A DNA stretch of 64,000 bases, taken from the NCBI GenBank assembly GCA_047777345.1, contig JBKEEJ010000009.1, forward strand, positions 59,527-123,526, read 5' to 3'. How positions within the stretch are numbered: position 1 is the stretch's first letter; every line of letters begins with the position of its first letter. Both the position numbers and the translations under genes were made by a program. Shown one piece after another: positions 1 through 7,763 of the stretch. The notes under the pieces were generated by a model that saw nothing but the letters and a program-made list of their open reading frames with translations, was not told the origin of the DNA and ran no database searches. The stretch is from Anaerocolumna sp047777345. GTDB lineage: Bacteria; Bacillota; Clostridia; Lachnospirales; Lachnospiraceae.

Positions 1-1
1 T

Positions 2-628
2 CATGTCCATAATAAAATATTTTACATCCTTGCGGTTTGAAAAGGTTTTAAAATATGTAATTAAGGATGCCTGAGATCTGCTTGGCAGGATATCAAATAC
101 TTTATGCTTTACCGGGTCAGTAAGTATTCCTTGATATTTCTGACCGCCAGCGTTGCCTCGAAATTCATCCATAGAAAGAACTTGTGGAAGGCGATTGGGC
201 TTACTGAAGCTGATATCTTTCATTCTTCTAAAAATGAATGATGGTGAAACGCCATTATGTTTTGCGACAGACTGCACACTTATTTTATCTGCGAGAAAAT
301 TTATGCAATACCATGCAAGGCGTGTGGTTGTGCGGCAATGTTTTGGAACAAGAGAAAAGGGTTCATAAAAATGCTTGTTGCAGCAATCACAATGATATCT
401 GCGCTTTCTATATGCAAGGGTTGTATGATTACCCAGGATAGGGATGTCTTTAATATAGGAGACACGATAATCATGAATCTTGTTTGTTGGTGAAGAGCAA
501 AACGGGCATGTGACGGTTTTTCTCATTAAAGAGAAATGGATCACAGTTTTATCATTGGAACATTCAATATTTTCTATAATAGCATCTTCCAAACCGATAA
601 GTTTTGATGTAAAATCATTTGTAGGCAT
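2..628 (-). CDS. ISL3-family transposase, N-terminal 209 codons, cut by window edge
   Basis: An uninterrupted reading frame runs from an ATG at 626-628 to the left edge of the window, so the C-terminal half is not visible. The translation has the ISL3 layout: an N-terminal zinc-binding region with a CPFC pair (about residue 43) and a CDCC pair (about residue 80), a helix-turn-helix region near residues 115-135, and the catalytic-core signature MDEFRGNAGG near residue 150. The same signature (IDEFRGNAET) occurs in the neighbouring element at 772-1959, but the proteins are clearly divergent, so they are two different ISL3 elements and not a duplication. Its right terminal repeat lies at 712-733. 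The start lies inside an inverted repeat (623-694). Whether the gene is intact cannot be judged from this window. Confidence 0.85.
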   Translation of the reverse strand, partial: MPTNDFTSKLIGLEDAIIENIECSNDKTVIHFSLMRKTVTCPFCSSPTNKIHDYRVSYIKDIPILGNHTTLAYRKRRYHCDCCNKHFYEPFSLVPKHCRTTTRLAWYCINFLADKISVQSVAKHNGVSPSFIFRRMKDISFSKPNRLPQVLSMDEFRGNAGGQKYQGILTDPVKHKVFDILPSRSQASLITYFKTFSNRKDVKYFIMDM

Positions 629-694
629 AGGTAACATCCTTTCTTATAAAGTTTGTGGTGAACTTATTATACAGAAAAATGTTAACCTATGCCT
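623..694 (-). promoter_or_regulatory. Inverted repeat over the start codon of the first ISL3 transposase
   Basis: The arm at 623-637 (AGGCATAGGTAACAT) pairs with the arm at 679-694; 15 of 16 positions match, with a one-base bulge. The inner arm contains the ATG (626-628). On the minus strand a perfect TATAAT lies at 671-666, 7 bases downstream of the outer arm, so a transcript from that promoter would begin inside the 41-base loop and lack the outer arm. A transcript coming from outside would contain both arms and could fold over the start. The function is inferred. Confidence 0.6.
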
Positions 695-711
695 ATTATT
701 TTTTTATCTTA

Positions 712-733
712 CCCCAATATAAAGTTTAGAACC
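712..733 (-). repeat. Right terminal inverted repeat of the first ISL3 element
   Basis: The 22 bases at 712-733 match the 22 bases at 2101-2122 in the same orientation, with both beginning CCCCAATAT and ending TAGAACC. Each lies about 85-145 bases upstream of an ISL3 transposase start, the usual place for the right terminal repeat. The repeat therefore marks the right end of the element that continues past the left window edge. The opposite end is not in view. Confidence 0.55.
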
Positions 734-771
734 AAAAAAACTGCCATAATTATATTTTTGAAATTTTCGAA

Positions 772-1959
772 TTACCCACATATATGTAATATCCTATTTC
801 TAAATCTGTCGAAATTTTTTATGCCGTATGAAACCCTCTTTAGTACTTTTATTTTATTATTAAATCCTTCTGTAGCACCGTTTGTATAACCGTATTTAAA
901 GGAGTTTAGTATTTCCTTATACCATCGTTGGAAGGTGGCTGCAACATCTTCAAAATCTTTTATGCCTGAGCTTTCAGCGTTTTTAATCCATCTTGAAAAC
1001 TCTTCTCTTACTACACGGTATTTAGTTTCTCTGCAAATATCAAAAAACCATTCCTTTAGAAAGTGGGCCTGCCTTAATTCATCATTATAAAGTAACATTA
1101 CATCACATTTTTCTTTTTGCTCTTTAGTAAGGTTTTTGTAACGTTTAAGTATAAGACTCTTACTATATTTGTAATATTTACGTAAATTAGCAGACATTGT
1201 TTTTTGTAGTCGCCTTCTAACTCTATCAATGGCCCAGATAACTTGTCTAACAAAGTGGTATTTATCAATAACAATCTTTGCGTTTTTAAAATATGTATTT
1301 GCAATTTCTTTGTAAGGTAACCACATGTCCTGGATAAAGAACTTTACCTTTTCTCGTTCTTTTCTTGGAATACTAATAAAGTATTCAGTTAAGTGATGCT
1401 GCTTTCGATCTGGTAAGATTTCAATTACATGCTGGTGCTTCTTTCTCCCATCAACCAAAATACACTGATATTTATCCGTTTCTGCATTCCCTCTAAATTC
1501 GTCTATACAAAGTATCTCTGGAAATGTATCTAATTTAGGATAATTAATTCGGTTAAAAGTTCTTATAACAGTAGATATAGACACATTTGATTCTTTGGCT
1601 ACATGTTTATAAGATACCGTATCGCGAAGTTTGTGACAAATGTACTTGATAAGTTGTCTTGTCATATGCTGATATTTAGGTAACCAAGTATAATTCTCGT
1701 AAAAACGTTTGCCACAAGAACAAGAGTATCGTCTTTTCCTTAAAATCAGAATAGTTGAATGCATACCCATAGGAATATGCTTGATCTTTTGGTTGCGGTA
1801 GTCATGTACTCTAGAAGTCGATTTACCACAACAAGGGCAAATATGTTGACTAGGTTTAGTTTCTAGCATTATATTGATAGTATTATCAATGCCATAATAA
1901 ACTTTTTTAACCTTAACATCTTCAATTTGAAGAAGATGTTTGATATAATTAGGATACAC
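772..1959 (-). CDS. ISL3-family transposase
   Basis: This 395-residue protein is close to the usual ISL3 length (about 400). It has an N-terminal zinc-finger region (CPCC near residue 42, CSC near 80), a helix-turn-helix region (about 105-135) and a DDE core with IDEFRGNA (about 150), QDMW (about 210) and the terminal GATEGFNNKIK block (about 365). The start is GTG at 1957-1959, preceded by AAGGTGA as ribosome-binding site. The frame is intact. The right terminal repeat is at 2101-2122, but no matching left repeat is visible between the stop codon and the next element's repeat at 712-733. The element may have lost its left end when the other ISL3 element arrived. It is probably expressible but possibly immobile. 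Confidence 0.92.
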   Translation of the reverse strand: MYPNYIKHLLQIEDVKVKKVYYGIDNTINIMLETKPSQHICPCCGKSTSRVHDYRNQKIKHIPMGMHSTILILRKRRYSCSCGKRFYENYTWLPKYQHMTRQLIKYICHKLRDTVSYKHVAKESNVSISTVIRTFNRINYPKLDTFPEILCIDEFRGNAETDKYQCILVDGRKKHQHVIEILPDRKQHHLTEYFISIPRKEREKVKFFIQDMWLPYKEIANTYFKNAKIVIDKYHFVRQVIWAIDRVRRRLQKTMSANLRKYYKYSKSLILKRYKNLTKEQKEKCDVMLLYNDELRQAHFLKEWFFDICRETKYRVVREEFSRWIKNAESSGIKDFEDVAATFQRWYKEILNSFKYGYTNGATEGFNNKIKVLKRVSYGIKNFDRFRNRILHICG

Positions 1960-2032
1960 TTATAATTCACCTTCTTTCTAGTTTCTCGTTGTGGAGTAAT
2001 ACGAAAGTGTGGCAGGTGATTTATAAGTGTAT
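1954..2032 (-). promoter_or_regulatory. Inverted repeat over the RBS and start of the second ISL3 transposase
   Basis: The arms at 1954-1972 and 2014-2032 are complementary at 18 of 19 positions. The inner arm spans the GTG start (1957-1959) and the AGGTGA ribosome-binding site. The loop is 41 bases and holds a weak -10-like hexamer (TATTAC at 2001-1996 on the minus strand), 12 bases inside the outer arm. This matches the arrangement at the other four transposases in the window. Masking of the start in read-through transcripts is inferred. Confidence 0.65.
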
Positions 2033-2048
2033 TTTAATATAAAAAAGA

Positions 2049-2107
2049 ATTGGGGTGAGGTATGAATCGTATTAAGTTTCTTAGAAATTCATACAGTGCA
2101 CCCCAAT
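2049..2107. repeat. Subterminal hairpin at the right end of the second ISL3 element
   Basis: The arm at 2049-2067 begins ATTGGGGTG and ends GTATGAAT. It pairs with 2087-2107 (ATTCATAC ... CACCCCAAT), interrupted by a small internal mismatch, around a 19-base loop. The right arm overlaps the terminal repeat at 2101-2122. It could be a transposase-binding structure or a remnant of a terminal repeat. No equivalent is seen at the first ISL3 element. Confidence 0.5.
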
Positions 2108-2122
2108 ATTTATTATAGAACC
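2101..2122 (-). repeat. Right terminal inverted repeat of the second ISL3 element
   Basis: These 22 bases match the copy at 712-733 with mismatches confined to the middle (CCCCAATAT ... TAGAACC). They mark the right boundary of the element carrying the 772-1959 transposase. Sequence to the right belongs to the host, and the next gene begins only about 60 bases away. Confidence 0.55.
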
Positions 2123-2184
2123 GACTTTTTTTATTGCAACAAACTTAGAGAATTTCGTTTGCGATAACTTAAGTTGGAAAAAAT

Positions 2185-4275
2185 TTGTCGGATTTGATTA
2201 AAAATATGTTTATTTTATCATTAATTATAGAAATATACATATTTTTAGTGTATAATTTTCTCTATCTCAATCTCTTTTTTGGTCAAACAAAAAATTCATT
2301 TTTAATTGTAAACTATCGTTCATTTCATAGATATGAACAATTTTTAGCCAGGTATTACAGCATTATAATTCAAAACGAAATAAAGACATACGAAAGGAAT
2401 TTGACAGGTATGAACAGCATCAGTAAAAAAATCCATCTTCTTAACAGAATACGTAATTTTGAAAACGGGGCTAAATTTTGGAATGAATTTGTGAAAAATA
2501 ATAATCTCTCAAATGATGATTATGTTATTGTTTTAGCATCGGATAATTTTGAAGTGAATTATTACACATTAAAATATCTGGCTGCATTAAAAAAGTATAA
2601 AAAGATTAATCGATTTTTTCTTTTGTCTGCTAAAGAAGAACACTTAGACTTAGCCAAAAAGGAATCAACGGTACCCTATACGTTTTATTTGGTAAATCAG
2701 GATACTATTGATGATTTTTCACTTCTTTTTTCGGTATACAGATTTTTTAATAATATAGCGATTAATGATTACAAAAAAACAGCCGATGCAGATGCATTTG
2801 ATTTGGTAGGATATACGGATATAAGTATTCAGGATATTGTTGCCATTTCCATTTTGGGACTGCATTATGTACCGGATGTTAATGAAAAATTTGAGTTTTC
2901 TGAAAATCCAATACGAGAAAAAACAAGAAAAAATATAGATTGGGATGTTCCTGATAATCAAATTGAAAGTTTTGTTGAAGATTATAATAATCTGGAAGAA
3001 ACCATGGAAATTGCCCTGGATAGTATAATCCGGGAAGAAAAAATTACAAAAGAAAACAAGATAGTTCTGTTTGGAGCAACAACGTCATCAAGGTACATAA
3101 TGGAAAATTTAAAAGATTATAATTATGTTGCTATTGTAGATAATAATCCAAATAAATGGGGGCAAATTATTAATGGGGTTAAAGTATATTCACCGGAGGA
3201 GATTTTAACTGATTATGATGAGGATTACAGGATTATTGTAGCATCCCAGTATTACAGGGACATGTGTGAGCAGTTATATGAGTTAGGTTATCATTTTAAC
3301 AAACAGGTATTTGTTGCCTATCATGTGCTGGGATTATGGGATACTTCCGACTTATCTATAAAATATCATGAATCACGATTTTTTAAAGGAGAACTATTAG
3401 TTGAAAATATTCGAAAAAAATATGGTGATAAACCTATACTTTTATGCCCGTATGCAGGAACGGGAGATATTTATTTAATAGGTCTGTACTTTGAAAAATT
3501 TTGTAAGCAAAACGGTATAAAAGATTATATTTTTATCGTTCCTTCTCCTAGCTGTGGTAAAATAGCAGAATTATTCGGAATAAAACCTGTGGTTATCAAA
3601 GGCTATGAGACTATGTATTATCTTGAATATGCCAGGGTAATGGGAAAGGAAGAGAGTGGTATATACATATTAAATGATTGTTTAAATCAGATTATTGTGT
3701 CCAGACTTCGTGGATATAAAAATATTGATTTCAATACAATGTTTCAAAGACTGGTATTTAAAGCAGAAAATAAAAAGATAAATTCCGACATTAAAATTAA
3801 GCAGGAATCTGCAGATGAATATTTTGAAAAATACAGGCTGAAAAAAGGAAAAACAATTCTAATTTCACCATATGCCAATACAACTTCGAAAATTCCTGAG
3901 GATGTCTGGAAATCAATAATAGCAAAATTAATTGATAACGGTTATGATGTAGTTACCAATATAGGCACAGATGAGGAAGAACCGCTGGATAACACCATTG
4001 GTTTATTTATCCCTTACAAATATCTTATTGATTTTGTAAATAAAGCCGGTGGATTTATAGGGGTCAGAAGCGGTTTGTGTGATATAATATCTTCCACTGC
4101 GGCAGTCATGTGTGTTTTATATCCTGAGGAAAGCTGTTTTATGAATTCATCGATGTATGGTTATTTCAGTTTACAAAAAATGGGTTTGAAACAGGATAAT
4201 ATAATGGAAATTGAATTCAGCAGTCTTAATATTTCACAATTTATTGATGATATAGTTAAATATTATATCAGATAA
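2185..4275 (+). CDS. Multi-domain protein: Rossmann nucleotide-binding domain plus GT9-like C-terminal domain
   Basis: The 696-residue frame reads as three parts. Residues about 45-260 form an alpha/beta region I do not recognise. Residues about 290-395 look like a small Rossmann domain of the kind fused to surface-polysaccharide enzymes (IVLFGATTSSRYI, then VAIVDNNPNKWGQ and an IIVAS strand). Residues about 410-690 resemble GT9/heptosyltransferase-like proteins (LLCPYAGTGDIYLIG near 415, ILISPYANTTSKIPE near 555, GVRSGLCDIISS near 635). Such proteins act in cell-surface glycan assembly, but the exact reaction is not deducible. The start is doubtful: the frame opens with TTG at 2185 without a good ribosome-binding site. 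The first 35 residues are unusually hydrophobic and lie 60 bases from an ISL3 terminus, so the 5' end may have been replaced by the insertion. Confidence 0.6.
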   Translation: MSDLIKNMFILSLIIEIYIFLVYNFLYLNLFFGQTKNSFLIVNYRSFHRYEQFLARYYSIIIQNEIKTYERNLTGMNSISKKIHLLNRIRNFENGAKFWNEFVKNNNLSNDDYVIVLASDNFEVNYYTLKYLAALKKYKKINRFFLLSAKEEHLDLAKKESTVPYTFYLVNQDTIDDFSLLFSVYRFFNNIAINDYKKTADADAFDLVGYTDISIQDIVAISILGLHYVPDVNEKFEFSENPIREKTRKNIDWDVPDNQIESFVEDYNNLEETMEIALDSIIREEKITKENKIVLFGATTSSRYIMENLKDYNYVAIVDNNPNKWGQIINGVKVYSPEEILTDYDEDYRIIVASQYYRDMCEQLYELGYHFNKQVFVAYHVLGLWDTSDLSIKYHESRFFKGELLVENIRKKYGDKPILLCPYAGTGDIYLIGLYFEKFCKQNGIKDYIFIVPSPSCGKIAELFGIKPVVIKGYETMYYLEYARVMGKEESGIYILNDCLNQIIVSRLRGYKNIDFNTMFQRLVFKAENKKINSDIKIKQESADEYFEKYRLKKGKTILISPYANTTSKIPEDVWKSIIAKLIDNGYDVVTNIGTDEEEPLDNTIGLFIPYKYLIDFVNKAGGFIGVRSGLCDIISSTAAVMCVLYPEESCFMNSSMYGYFSLQKMGLKQDNIMEIEFSSLNISQFIDDIVKYYIR

Positions 4276-4407
4276 TTAAAAAAGGCAGATGTTAAGGCAT
4301 TAACAGGATAGTTGCATTCTATGGAAATAACCAATACAATTGATATAGATGAATTCATAATGTTATAATATGATTATGTATTGGATTATTAAATAGAGGA
4401 AGTTAAA

Positions 4408-5799
4408 ATGCCAAATTTTAATATATCAAAGCAGAATCGTACTTATATTGCAATCGATTTAAAATCATTTTATGCCTCTGTGGAATGTGTGGAAAGAGGT
4501 TTAAATCCTTTAACAACCAATCTGGTGGTGGCCGATCCGACACGTACCGAAAAAACCATTTGCCTTGCGGTATCACCGTCATTAAAAGCTTATGGTATAC
4601 CTGGCAGGGCCAGATTATTTGAGGTTCAGCAAAAGCTGTCGGAAATAAAGCGGCGCACAGGGCAAGACATAGAGTATATTATTGCGCCTCCCAGGATGGC
4701 ACGTTATATCCAGGTTTCCACAGATATTTATGAAATATATTTAAAGTATGTCAGTCCGGAAGATATTCATGTATACAGTATTGATGAATGTTTTATGGAT
4801 GTGACCGATTACCTGAATCTTTACCATATGTCCGCAAAAGAACTGGCAGTGGCAATGATTCATGACGTATTGGAAAGAACCGGTATTGTGGCTGCTGCAG
4901 GAATTGGAACCAATCTGTATCTGAGTAAAATTGCTTTGGATATTGTTGCAAAACATGCAGATGCGGATGAAAGCGGAGTAAGAATAGCCGAACTGGATGA
5001 ACTATCGTATCGCAAATTATTGTGGAATCACAGACCCATAACTGATTTTTGGCGAATTGGTGAGGGAATTGCCAAAAGGCTTGAAAAAAACGGAATGTAT
5101 ACTATGGGGGATGTTGCCAGAACTTCCTTAACTAATGCCGATTTGTTATATCGGATTTTTGGTATTGATGCGGAGTTGCTTATCGACCATGCCTGGGGTT
5201 ACGAACCTTGCGGCATGAAAGAAATAAAAACCTATAAACCTGGCACAAACAGTATTTCATCGGGACAAGTCTTGCAGGAACCCTATGATTTTAAAAAAGC
5301 AAGAATTATCGTGCAGGAAATGACGGATTTGCTGGTGCTTGAACTTGTTGATAAAGGATTGGTTACTGACAGTATCACGTTAACGGTTGGATATGACAGA
5401 TCCAATGTGGATGAAGGAAATTACAAGGGTGTGGTAACTTATGACCGCTATGGCCGTGCTGTGCCAAAATCTGCCCATGGTACTGTAAATCTTGGTACAA
5501 CCACAAACAGTACGAAAAAAATTATGGCCGGTGTTTTGGATCTTTATGACCGGATTGTATCCAAAGGCCTTAAGGTCAGAAGAGTGACTCTTTCTGCCAA
5601 CAATCTTGTGGAAGAAAAATATGAGCAGCTGGATTTATTCACAAATCCGGCAGAACAGGAAAAAGAACGTAAGTTACAGCAAGTAATGTTAAGCATAAAA
5701 AAGAAATTCGGAAATAATGCTATTTTAAAGGGAATTGACCTGGAAGAAGGGGCTACAGCCAGGGAAAGAAATAATCAAATTGGCGGCCATAAAGCGTAA
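4408..5799 (+). CDS. Y-family DNA polymerase (UmuC/UvrX-like)
   Basis: This is a 463-residue translesion polymerase of the UmuC/DinB superfamily. The catalytic acidic residues are visible: D17 in AIDLKSFYASVE, which also supplies the steric-gate aromatic, and D126-E127 in SIDECFMDV. The palm/fingers region is followed by a helix-hairpin-helix thumb (about 210-250) and a little-finger domain (about 275-420). There is a clamp-binding-like QLDLF motif near residue 410. The protein most resembles the UvrX/YqjW group of Firmicutes, which pairs with a YolD-type protein; such a gene lies downstream at 10036 after two insertion sequences. The ATG has an AGAGGAAG ribosome-binding site. No LexA box is visible in the 130 bases upstream. 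A strong terminator follows. Confidence 0.93.
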   Translation: MPNFNISKQNRTYIAIDLKSFYASVECVERGLNPLTTNLVVADPTRTEKTICLAVSPSLKAYGIPGRARLFEVQQKLSEIKRRTGQDIEYIIAPPRMARYIQVSTDIYEIYLKYVSPEDIHVYSIDECFMDVTDYLNLYHMSAKELAVAMIHDVLERTGIVAAAGIGTNLYLSKIALDIVAKHADADESGVRIAELDELSYRKLLWNHRPITDFWRIGEGIAKRLEKNGMYTMGDVARTSLTNADLLYRIFGIDAELLIDHAWGYEPCGMKEIKTYKPGTNSISSGQVLQEPYDFKKARIIVQEMTDLLVLELVDKGLVTDSITLTVGYDRSNVDEGNYKGVVTYDRYGRAVPKSAHGTVNLGTTTNSTKKIMAGVLDLYDRIVSKGLKVRRVTLSANNLVEEKYEQLDLFTNPAEQEKERKLQQVMLSIKKKFGNNAILKGIDLEEGATARERNNQIGGHKA

Positions 5800-5821
5800 A
5801 GCTGAGAGGAAAACTAATTTC

Positions 5822-5866
5822 AAGCTTTGGTTTAATCTGTAATAGATTGGCCAAAGCTTTTTATTT
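5822..5866 (+). terminator. Rho-independent terminator after the Y-family polymerase
   Basis: AAGCTTTGG at 5822-5830 pairs with CCAAAGCTT at 5851-5859, followed by a T-rich run. It starts 23 bases after the polymerase stop codon, so transcription probably ends here and does not reach the YolD gene. Confidence 0.8.
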
Positions 5867-5994
5867 GGAGAAATTATGTAGTGATTAAAATAACACTTAA
5901 GCATATTTCATTAAGTCAAAGCAAATAATAATCCATGTAAAAGAATAGCTTTTTCATAAAAATAGTTAATTGCGAAACGCTTAATTAAGGAGTG

Positions 5995-6150
5995 ATGTTA
6001 TTAAATTATGGCTATTTCCGAGTACAACATATAGCTAAGAAAAAAATAGCGCATGAAAATAAAGGCTCTCATGAAAAGAACCTGCGAATTTTTAAGATCA
6101 TATATGCTCACTATGCAATTAGTGGTTTTAAACTTCTGATAAATTGGTGT
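5995..6150 (+). other. Possible 5' fragment of a host gene cut by the DDE insertion
   Basis: A short frame opens with ATG at 5995 just after AAGGAG (spacing only 2 bases) and runs 51 codons. Its last dozen codons overlap the transposase gene on the other strand. The early residues (MLLNYGYFRVQHIAKKK) are followed by a charged stretch, a composition also seen in the fragment at 9368-9541. It could be the N-terminus of a gene interrupted by the insertions, or chance. The rest of the stretch from 5867 to the transposase shows nothing else. Confidence 0.22.
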
Positions 6151-7571
6151 TGATGTATTTTATCAGCAAGTACAACAGTCATAAGTTGTGTTATTCCTGA
6201 AATAAGTAGATCAGCATGGAGTGTTTTTTCATTCTGAGTTTTACGACCTGCGATGCAGTAACTATCCTTGAAGTGTTTAATTGACTTTTCAACAACTCCA
6301 CGTATTTTATAGGTTTCCTCCCATTCGGGAGTACCCCGTAGTACTCCTGGATAGGTTCTGTAATTCTTTTCAGGATAAACATAAACCATTTTGCCACAAG
6401 AAGATGAAGTACATGGGTTTTCACAATGGGTGACGCGACGATATTTACCATCGTCACATCTTTGCCAATGCATCTTAGGGCAAACAAATTTAAATGTTTT
6501 TATTCCACATCTAAGATGTGATGTATTTCCTTCCGGTTTCATGGGTAGAGAAGGATCATGAGGACAGCAGGGAATGCCATTATCATTGAGAGTATAGTCT
6601 TCATATTTTAAGTTGGAACGCTTATTCAGTGGAATGTATACTTTATGAAATCCTAGTGATTTGTCAGTAAACAAAGATTTATATATTTCAATTGTATCAA
6701 ATGCAGAATCACCTAAAAATATTTTTGGACTTATCAAAGGATGTTTTTTGAAAAAGTCAGTAAGAACAGGGATTAAAGCTTTGGAATCAGATAAGGATTT
6801 ATCTTCATCCGGAGAATCACTTTTCTTTTCAATAATGATATCAGGATGAGAGTTAAAAAAATCTTTATTGTAAAAAGTAATATCTCTGACAATACCTAAA
6901 CCGTTGGTAATCATACCAAACTTAAAGACGTAGCAGAAATGACCATTTATGTATAACTGCTTAATGGCAGGATTTGCTGCTGCATGGGAAGGCATGTTTT
7001 TATAGGCAGCTTTATAGGGATCGTATGAATTGTTATACCCTCTGGATTTAGCATAAGCCTTTAATTGAGAAATAATGAGATTTGCAAACTTAGGATTGTT
7101 CTCGGTGACATAAGCTTCGATACCAGAAGTATCAAATATAGTCATAAAAGCGAGGTTAGCATTAATTTCTTGGCAGATTGGTTCGGTAACATCAACAAGG
7201 TTATCAAACATAGATTGTAAGTCCAATAAGAAGTTTTGCTTAAAGCGTGTAAACTTAGAAGCATCCGGAACTTTGGTAAATCCACAAAAATCACGCAATT
7301 CCCTGGAATACTTCAGAAACAGAATTAAAAGAGAATCTGTTGGGATTGAGAATATACGCTGAATAAAAAGAGCCCAGATAAAGGATTCCAGATGGTATTT
7401 GCGGTGCCGTCCAGTAGAAGCATAGAAATGGTGTCGAAAAGATACTGGAATAAGCTCATCGAGATTTATGTTTTGTTCAAGTAGAGAGAGGAAGGAATAT
7501 TTATCTTCATCAAATTTTTCTTGGCAATTTTGAAAAATATCTGCCAAAGAAAGCTGTTTATATGATATCAT
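6111..7571 (-). CDS. DDE transposase (IS1182/IS5-like, InsH-type N-terminus)
   Basis: This 486-residue transposase has an N-terminal helical domain of the InsH/DUF772 kind (about residues 30-120, including FRHHFYASTGRHRKYHLE). The DDE core has D in MTIFDTSG (about 152), D in FLGDSAFDT (about 288) and E in RGVVEKSIKHFKDSYCIAGRK (about 430). A cysteine-rich insert lies near residues 345-400 (CCPHD, CPKMHWQRC, CENPCTSSSCG). The frame is intact, with ATG at 7569-7571 and an AAAGGAG ribosome-binding site. The family assignment within the DDE groups is tentative, and I could not identify a matching pair of terminal repeats. It sits back to back with the ISLre2 element, whose left terminus begins at 7671. 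Confidence 0.85.
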   Translation of the reverse strand: MISYKQLSLADIFQNCQEKFDEDKYSFLSLLEQNINLDELIPVSFRHHFYASTGRHRKYHLESFIWALFIQRIFSIPTDSLLILFLKYSRELRDFCGFTKVPDASKFTRFKQNFLLDLQSMFDNLVDVTEPICQEINANLAFMTIFDTSGIEAYVTENNPKFANLIISQLKAYAKSRGYNNSYDPYKAAYKNMPSHAAANPAIKQLYINGHFCYVFKFGMITNGLGIVRDITFYNKDFFNSHPDIIIEKKSDSPDEDKSLSDSKALIPVLTDFFKKHPLISPKIFLGDSAFDTIEIYKSLFTDKSLGFHKVYIPLNKRSNLKYEDYTLNDNGIPCCPHDPSLPMKPEGNTSHLRCGIKTFKFVCPKMHWQRCDDGKYRRVTHCENPCTSSSCGKMVYVYPEKNYRTYPGVLRGTPEWEETYKIRGVVEKSIKHFKDSYCIAGRKTQNEKTLHADLLISGITQLMTVVLADKIHQHQFIRSLKPLIA

Positions 7572-7576
7572 ATATT

Positions 7577-7652
7577 ATATAACTCCTTTCGGTTTTTGGT
7601 AGACTTGTTTCTTGTTAATTCAATTTTACCATAAATCCGTGAGGAGTTATAT
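7577..7652 (-). promoter_or_regulatory. Inverted repeat over the RBS of the DDE transposase
   Basis: The arms at 7577-7592 and 7637-7652 match at 14 of 16 positions. The inner arm includes the AAAGGAG ribosome-binding site of the transposase. The 44-base loop contains TAAAAT (7628-7623, minus strand) preceded by TGG, an extended -10-like element 8 bases inside the outer arm. The layout is the same as at the other transposases. The role is inferred. Confidence 0.6.
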
Positions 7653-7763
7653 TGTTTTATTAAAAGAGATAGCGTAACTTTACTGTAGGAAATAGATAGA
7701 CAGAGAGCACCAAAGATGTGTTAATAGAAATCACATCTACACTATAGCTTTTTATTCATACTT

